Shown here piece by piece: positions 7,840 to 10,943 of a stretch of DNA of 10,943 nucleotides (position 1 is the stretch's first letter; the number at the start of each line of letters is the position of its first letter). The DNA comes from an uncultured Erysipelotrichaceae bacterium (lineage in GTDB: Bacteria > Bacillota_I > Bacilli_A > Erysipelotrichales > Erysipelotrichaceae): the NCBI GenBank assembly GCA_902795875.1, contig CADBND010000083.1, positions 1 to 10,943 on the forward strand. The letters run 5' to 3'. The notes beneath the pieces were generated by a model. It made no database searches. It was not told the origin of the DNA and saw only the letters and a list, made by a program, of their open reading frames with translations. The translations under genes were made by a program, and so were the position numbers.

Positions 7840-7863
7840 AACTCGCATATCAGCGAGTTTTTT
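7840..7863 (+). terminator. Rho-independent terminator closing the transporter/URO-D operon
   Basis: A perfect 7-bp stem (arms AACTCGC 7840-7846 and GCGAGTT 7853-7859, loop ATATCA) runs into six T residues (7858-7863). It lies 27 nt after the last operon stop. The same hairpin falls about 20 nt inside the proposed left end of the tnpB element, so it may belong to the element and only serve the operon by position. Confidence 0.8.
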
Positions 7864-7931
7864 AAAATATTCAAAAAAATAAGGTGTCGGGGCAACTTTC
7901 TCCAAATAATGAAGCGGAGGAAATAAGAAGC

Positions 7932-9041
7932 ATGGAGATTACGAGACAGTACAAATATTTGATCAAACCCGACAAGAAACAGAAAGAGATCATCATCCGG
8001 ACTTTCGGTGCTGTACGCTATGTACATAACCGATTCGTGGAAGATGCCCGAAACAAGGAATTTATGAGAGGAAGAGCACTTTCCTATGTGGAAAAATACA
8101 GGAAGGAAAGTCCTTTTTTAAGAGCGGTCGACGGTTCTGCGCTGATGAATCAGATCTTTCAGCTGCAGGACAATTTAGGTAAGCCGATGCGGTTCAAGAA
8201 GAGGAACGATTCTTATGTCTCTTACAGTACAGGCAATCTGGTAAAGAATCCGATCCGTATACTCGGAAACAACAAGATACAGCTTCCACATTTGGGGATC
8301 GTAGAAATGGTCTATCATAGGCCGATCCCTGAAGATGCACAGATCAAGAAAGCAGCGATCATTCGAAATCGGGAGGGAAAGTATTATGTAGGTATCACTA
8401 TCACTTATAAGGTTCCGGATCATAACGATAAGGATCTCGATTTTGAAAACAGTGTCGGGATCGACTATTCTTCCCCTCATTTCTTCGTCGATGACAAAGG
8501 GAGAATGGTGGATATGCCCCATTTCTATCTGAAGGAGCAGGGAAAACTGGCAAAAGAGATCAAAAAACTGCAGAGTATGGTTAAAGGAAGCAACAACTAT
8601 TACGAACAGAAAAGAAAGATCGCTGCTTTATACGGCCGGGTAAGAGACCAGAGAGCGGACTATCTTCATAAACTGTCTTCCGAAATGGCTGATAAGTATG
8701 ATGTGATCTGTGTAGAGGATTTGGACATGCAAGGGATCGCCCAAGGCTATTCCCTGGGAAAGAGAACCTATGACAACGGATACGGAACATTTATCGGAAT
8801 GCTGGAATACAAGATGAAAGAAAGAGGAAAACTTCTGTTGAAAGCGGACAGGTATTACCCGTCATCGAAAACGTGTCATATCTGCGGGTACATAAAGAAA
8901 GACCTCAGATTGGAAGACAGGACGTGGATCTGCCCTCAATGCGGAAGTGTATTGGACAGAGACAGAAACGCGGCTATAAACATAAAAAAGATATGTATCA
9001 AGACATACGAAGGTCGTAGGGTATCCGGCCATTATCTGTGA
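7932..9041 (+). CDS. tnpB: TnpB, RNA-guided endonuclease of IS200/IS605 family
   Basis: TnpB proteins are RuvC nucleases guided by an RNA from the end of their own transposon and are the ancestors of Cas12. This one has 369 residues, close to the family norm. The N-terminal part has KYLIKPDKKQKEIIIRTFGAVRYVHNRF, the usual TnpB entry. The RuvC triad is complete: D178 in GIDYSSPHFFVDDKG, E262 in VICVEDLDM and D344 in LDRDRNAAINI. A zinc finger lies between the last two (C315, C318, C334, C337). The start at 7932 follows GGAGGA (7916-7921) with 10 nt spacing; a GTG at 7884 in the same frame has no family sequence behind it. The C-terminal tail after the last aspartate is only about 25 residues. 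No tnpA is next to it, so any movement needs a transposase from elsewhere. It appears active by sequence. Confidence 0.92.
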   Translation: MEITRQYKYLIKPDKKQKEIIIRTFGAVRYVHNRFVEDARNKEFMRGRALSYVEKYRKESPFLRAVDGSALMNQIFQLQDNLGKPMRFKKRNDSYVSYSTGNLVKNPIRILGNNKIQLPHLGIVEMVYHRPIPEDAQIKKAAIIRNREGKYYVGITITYKVPDHNDKDLDFENSVGIDYSSPHFFVDDKGRMVDMPHFYLKEQGKLAKEIKKLQSMVKGSNNYYEQKRKIAALYGRVRDQRADYLHKLSSEMADKYDVICVEDLDMQGIAQGYSLGKRTYDNGYGTFIGMLEYKMKERGKLLLKADRYYPSSKTCHICGYIKKDLRLEDRTWICPQCGSVLDRDRNAAINIKKICIKTYEGRRVSGHYL

Positions 9042-9068
9042 AAACAGAAAGTATACCACCCACTATAA

Positions 9069-9292
9069 AAGCAGAAGGATGCGGACTTTGCATAACAACG
9101 GTCATTGGCGACGCTCAATGACACGCGCTCTAATAAAATAAACCGCAACCTTCTGCTTATTTTGCTATACAGGAAGGCTCGTGCTTTCTCGCGGCAGGTG
9201 CAAGTTAGAGCGACACCCCTGAAAGGCTGAGGTCACCAGGCAGTCCCACCGTTTGGGAACCGGACATAACGGGAGAGTAGGAACAGGTTCAA
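9069..9292 (+). ncRNA. Structured RNA downstream of tnpB, probable omega/reRNA scaffold
   Basis: The 250 nt after tnpB hold no convincing gene but strong RNA structure. A long stem pairs 9069-9084 with 9143-9158 (15 pairs and one A-A mismatch). Inside it a second hairpin pairs 9101-9107 with 9116-9122 (7 bp, perfect). Eight bases in its loop region (9126-9133, CGCTCTAA) are complementary to 9205-9212, giving a possible pseudoknot. Further short stems lie at 9244-9258. Known omega/reRNAs overlap or follow the 3' end of tnpB, are pseudoknotted, and end at the transposon right end. The 5' start may be inside tnpB. The identity is inference from position and structure; the stems are seen directly. 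Confidence 0.5.
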
Positions 9293-9308
9293 ATCCCCTT
9301 TCAGACAT

Positions 9309-9337
9309 AAAAAAAGAGATGCGACGCATCTTTTTTT
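9309..9337. terminator. Bidirectional rho-independent terminator
   Basis: A perfect 6-bp stem (AGATGC 9317-9322, GCATCT 9326-9331, loop GAC) is flanked by seven A residues on the left (9309-9315) and seven T residues on the right (9331-9337). On the minus strand it ends the Ile-Ala tRNA transcript 6 nt after the tRNA-Ala CCA end. On the plus strand it would stop transcription that has passed through tnpB and its downstream RNA. Confidence 0.85.
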
Positions 9338-9342
9338 CAAAA

Positions 9343-9418
9343 TGGTGGAGAATAGGGGATTCGAACCCCTGACCCCCTGCTTGCAAAGCAGGTGCTCTCC
9401 CAACTGAGCTAATTCCCC
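9343..9418 (-). tRNA. tRNA-Ala (anticodon TGC)
   Basis: A 76-nt cloverleaf on the minus strand. The acceptor arms are GGGGAAT and ATTCTCC, with the G3-U70 pair that marks alanine tRNAs. The D arm is GCTC...GAGC. The anticodon arm is CCTGC-TTTGCAA-GCAGG with anticodon TGC. The T arm is AGGGG-TTCGAAC-CCCT. The 3' CCA is encoded. It follows tRNA-Ile by 3 nt on the same transcript. Confidence 0.97.
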
Positions 9419-9421
9419 AAA

Positions 9422-9498
9422 TGGTGGGCCTGATAAGACTTGAACTTGCGACCTCGCCCTTATCAGGGGCGCGCTCTAACCACCTGAGCTACAGGCCC
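9422..9498 (-). tRNA. tRNA-Ile (anticodon GAT)
   Basis: A 77-nt cloverleaf on the minus strand with encoded CCA. The acceptor arms GGGCCTG and CAGGCCC pair fully. The D arm is GCTC...GAGC and the anticodon arm is CGCCC-CTGATAA-GGGCG with anticodon GAT. The T stem is unusual: GCAAG against CTTAT gives three normal pairs, one G-U wobble at 49-65 and one C-A mismatch at 50-64. The T loop TTCAAGT is normal. It is the promoter-proximal gene of the pair. Confidence 0.95.
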
Positions 9499-9548
9499 AT
9501 CCTGCCGCGCACCCTGATAAGCGATGCATATCTGGTTAGCGCTTTATT

Positions 9549-9578
9549 ATTCTACTTCAGGAAAGGACTGCTTGTCAA
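9549..9578 (-). promoter_or_regulatory. Promoter of the Ile-Ala tRNA transcript
   Basis: On the minus strand TTGACA (9578-9573) and TAGAAT (9554-9549) are 18 nt apart. Transcription would start near 9542, about 44 nt before the mature tRNA-Ile, leaving a short leader to be removed. The -35 is a full consensus match. Confidence 0.8.
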
Positions 9579-9641
9579 TTGATTTTCCGAAAAACAGCAC
9601 ACTTTAAAGGGTTTTTAAGCATCTGAAACGACTGCGGACAC

Positions 9642-9671
9642 TTGATAGTCACAAACGTTTGGTTATATAAT
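9642..9671 (+). promoter_or_regulatory. Promoter of the exported protein gene
   Basis: TTGATA (9642-9647) and TATAAT (9666-9671) are 18 nt apart. The start of transcription is expected near 9678, only about 8 nt before the ATG at 9686. No ribosome binding site fits in that leader. Confidence 0.75.
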
Positions 9672-9685
9672 AGTAAGTACCCACT

Positions 9686-10357
9686 ATGAAAAGATTGTTC
9701 TACTGTTTCCTGACATTGTGCGTGATGCTGACGATCTGCGGTTTCACATTCGACGAAGACGGTCAAAAAGATGATGGTCGTGTTTTCGACATCAACGCTC
9801 TCTATGACTATCAGAAAGAATTCAAAAGCGAAGAGATCAGCGTATGTTCGACAAACACAGCGAAGACATACATGGATTACCGCATGACGACGCTGGTCAG
9901 TTCGAGACAGTATCAGTTCCTGAACTACGAATGCACCGTCGACAAGAAAACAGGCTTCCTATACGATAAGGACGGCTTTATTGCGGTCGCACTGGGATCA
10001 TACTACGGAGAGATCGGTGATCGCTTCTATTTCACGCTGGATTCCGGTATCGTCCTTCCCCTGGTCAAAGGTGAAGAAAAAGCCGACGAAGATACCGACT
10101 ACACCGGCTGCTATCACACACTTGACGGTAGCGTCATCGAATTTGTCATAGATGATGAGTACGCATCGGACTATTTCGGAACCAACAGTAACGGTTATGT
10201 CCTGGACGGCAACTACAACAATTATTCCCTGTTCAACGGCAGCATCGCCAAAGTCGAAAAAGTTCTGGACGAAAAGGTGGAAAAGATCGTAAGCTATCAG
10301 ATCGATGTCGAAACTCCAAAGGATGTAGACATCTTCAATTACGCATCAGGTTACTAA
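9686..10357 (+). CDS. Unrecognised exported protein, 223 residues
   Basis: I do not recognise a characterised family. The N-terminus is a signal peptide: MKR followed by a hydrophobic core to about residue 21. A cysteine at 18 in LTIC resembles a lipobox, but Ile before the Cys is unusual, so lipidation is doubtful. The mature part is acidic and rich in Tyr, Asp and Gly. A recognisable stretch is DGFIAVALGSYYGEIGDRFYF, followed by a long beta-rich portion (DGSVIEFVIDDEYA) and a Gly-Asn-Tyr rich part (GNYNNYSLFNGS). Similar ALGSYYG-x-IGDR domains occur, as far as I recall, in uncharacterised exported Firmicutes proteins. It has its own promoter and terminator, so it is a single-gene unit. There is no ribosome binding site before the ATG; the next internal ATG at 9725 lacks one too and would break the signal peptide. 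Confidence 0.8.
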   Translation: MKRLFYCFLTLCVMLTICGFTFDEDGQKDDGRVFDINALYDYQKEFKSEEISVCSTNTAKTYMDYRMTTLVSSRQYQFLNYECTVDKKTGFLYDKDGFIAVALGSYYGEIGDRFYFTLDSGIVLPLVKGEEKADEDTDYTGCYHTLDGSVIEFVIDDEYASDYFGTNSNGYVLDGNYNNYSLFNGSIAKVEKVLDEKVEKIVSYQIDVETPKDVDIFNYASGY

Positions 10358-10381
10358 GACTCATCAGAGTCTTTTCTTTTT
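10356..10381 (+). terminator. Terminator of the exported protein gene, overlapping its stop codon
   Basis: A 7-bp perfect stem (AAGACTC 10356-10362, GAGTCTT 10367-10373, loop ATCA) leads into TTTTCTTTTT. The last two bases of the TAA stop are the first two bases of the stem. Confidence 0.8.
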
Positions 10382-10398
10382 GAGAAAGAGAAACAGAA

Positions 10399-10752
10399 AT
10401 GATCGAAACGAAAGACAGCGGACTTAAGATCGGCGACAAGGTGAAGGTGACGGTCGACCGTCCGATCGGTACAGTCCATCCCAAACACCCCGATATCATC
10501 TATCCGATTAATTACGGCTATGTCGAAGGCATCATTGCCCCGGACGGGGAGGAACAGGACTGTTATATCCTGGGGGAGAAAGAAAAGCTTTCTTTCTTTG
10601 AAGGAGCGATCATAGCGATCATCCATCGTTATGATGATGTGGAAGAAAAATGGGTCGTCGCCAAAGAAGGATCGCATTTCAGTAAACAGGATATCTTTGA
10701 GGCAACGCATTTTCAGGAACAGTTCTACCATATTGATATCCAATGTGAATGA
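10399..10752 (+). CDS. Inorganic pyrophosphatase-like protein, half-size
   Basis: A 117-residue cytoplasmic protein with the core of the family I inorganic pyrophosphatase fold (PF00719): KVTVDRPIGTVHPKHPDIIYPINYGYVEG (residues 15-43), then APDGEEQDCYILG (47-59). Family I enzymes hydrolyse pyrophosphate and have about 175 residues with the signature D-x-D-P-x-D. Here the outer aspartates are kept (D49, D53 or the equivalent pair around DGEEQD) but the middle aspartate is Glu and the proline is Glu, and about 60 C-terminal residues are missing. A run RYDDVEEKWVV follows where the second metal-binding aspartates would be expected. Short Firmicutes proteins of this sort are often named pyrophosphatase without proof; activity is uncertain. 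A weak AAAGAG (10385-10390) lies 8 nt before the ATG. The gene follows a terminator, and no clear promoter is seen in the 18 nt between. Confidence 0.75.
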   Translation: MIETKDSGLKIGDKVKVTVDRPIGTVHPKHPDIIYPINYGYVEGIIAPDGEEQDCYILGEKEKLSFFEGAIIAIIHRYDDVEEKWVVAKEGSHFSKQDIFEATHFQEQFYHIDIQCE

Positions 10753-10782
10753 TTAGGAAAGCTAAGCGGATATCTTTATAAT
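10753..10782 (+). promoter_or_regulatory. Candidate promoter of the GNAT gene
   Basis: TATAAT at 10777-10782 is a full -10 match; the -35 (TTAGGA 10753-10758, spacing 18) is weak. The ATG follows the -10 box by only 9 nt, so the mRNA would have almost no leader. Confidence 0.5.
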
Positions 10783-10791
10783 ATAAGTAGT

Positions 10792-10943
10792 ATGTCAGTG
10801 ATCAGAAAAAGCAGAGTTGAAGACATGGACAGGATCGCCGAGATCTTTTCCTATGCCCGGTCTCAGATGGCGTTGAATGGCAATCCCAGCCAATGGAAGA
10901 ACGACCGTCCTTCGATGGAACTCGTTAAGAAGGAGATCGAAAA
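10792..10943 (+). CDS. GNAT family acetyltransferase, N-terminal part (cut by window edge)
   Basis: The first 50 codons of a gene that runs off the right edge. It begins MSVIRKSRVEDMDRIAEIF, the usual first strand and helix of GNAT N-acetyltransferases, and continues with ARSQMALNGNPSQWKNDRPS, a motif often seen in Firmicutes GNAT proteins after the first helix. The acetyl-CoA binding loop would be further downstream and is not visible, so the substrate class cannot be given. There is no ribosome binding site upstream; a purine-rich GGAAAG at 10756-10761 is about 30 nt away and too far to act. Confidence 0.7.
   Translation, partial: MSVIRKSRVEDMDRIAEIFSYARSQMALNGNPSQWKNDRPSMELVKKEIE

Larger units (their letters stand above)
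7820..9292 (+). mobile_element. IS200/IS605-type element with tnpB only; borders inferred
   Basis: The element carries an intact tnpB and no tnpA transposase. The left border is proposed just after TTAC at 7816-7819 and the right border just after TCAA at 9289-9292. These are the left and right cleavage tetranucleotides known for IS608 of the same family. A hairpin lies 20 nt inside the left border, which resembles the subterminal hairpins of this family. There is no direct repeat or target duplication, as expected for this class. The presence of an element is well supported by tnpB and the structured 3' region; the exact borders are inference. Confidence 0.4.
9499..9685. other. Divergent intergenic region between tRNA-Ile and the exported protein
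   Basis: 187 nt hold two promoters in opposite directions: the tRNA promoter on the minus strand (9549-9578) and the exported-protein promoter on the plus strand (9642-9671). The 63 nt between them are AT-rich (for example ACTTTAAAGGG at 9601) but contain no clear repeat or operator. Confidence 0.6.

Noticed and set aside
9171..9292. Cobalamin, TPP or NiCo riboswitch or another known RNA class (6S, SRP, RNase P)
   Set aside because: Conserved boxes of these RNAs are absent, and no plus-strand gene follows before the terminator and the minus-strand tRNAs.
9281..9304. GGTTCAAATCCCC resembles a tRNA T arm, with CTGAAAGG/CCTTTCAG as a possible acceptor stem
   Set aside because: The five-base T stem does not pair, and no D arm or anticodon arm fits between the would-be acceptor strands. 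The right end of the tnpB element explains TTCAA better.
9165..9386. Minus-strand open frame of 73 codons across the structured region and tRNA-Ala
   Set aside because: It runs through the tRNA-Ala 3' half and the terminator, has no ribosome binding site and no family-like sequence; it is a by-product of non-coding DNA.
1..10943. CRISPR array, prophage or defence island
   Set aside because: No spaced direct repeats, no phage structural genes and no cas genes are visible; TnpB here is of the transposon type.

Overview
The window looks like a low-to-mid GC Firmicute, possibly Erysipelotrichaceae or a neighbouring family. The grounds are strong AGGAGG-type ribosome binding sites, tightly overlapped genes, tRNA genes with encoded CCA and an exported protein of Firmicutes style; the family placement is inference. 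TGA is used as a normal stop.

Region 1 (1-7863) reads as one plus-strand operon. A five-component branched-chain amino acid type (HAAT) ABC transporter comes first: a solute-binding protein cut by the left edge, a read-through hairpin, permeases LivH and LivM, and ATPases LivG and LivF. Three enzyme genes follow with only 5 nt or small overlaps between genes: a uroporphyrinogen decarboxylase (URO-D) superfamily protein, an L-cysteine desulfidase (CyuA/UPF0597) family protein, and a second URO-D superfamily protein. The URO-D proteins lack the HemE N-terminal signature but keep an H-x-H...C arrangement like the zinc site of corrinoid/thiol methyltransferases. The layout suggests uptake and breakdown of an amino-acid-like compound, perhaps methylated or sulfur-containing; the substrate is not determined. 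A hairpin with a T tract at 7840-7863 closes the operon.

Region 2 (about 7820-9292) is an IS200/IS605-type element carrying only tnpB, with all RuvC and zinc-finger residues present and no tnpA. Between tnpB and the tRNA genes lies about 250 nt of highly structured non-coding sequence, probably the omega/reRNA and right end of the element. The TTAC and TCAA tetranucleotides at the proposed ends fit IS608-like cleavage sites.

Region 3 (9309-9578, minus strand) holds tRNA-Ile(GAT) and tRNA-Ala(TGC) in tandem with their own promoter and a hairpin terminator that works on both strands. The tRNA-Ile has a weak T stem.

Region 4 (9642-10943, plus strand) holds an unrecognised exported protein, a half-size inorganic-pyrophosphatase-like protein and the start of a GNAT acetyltransferase. 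The first and third have a TATAAT box almost touching the start codon and no ribosome binding site, suggesting leaderless or near-leaderless mRNAs.
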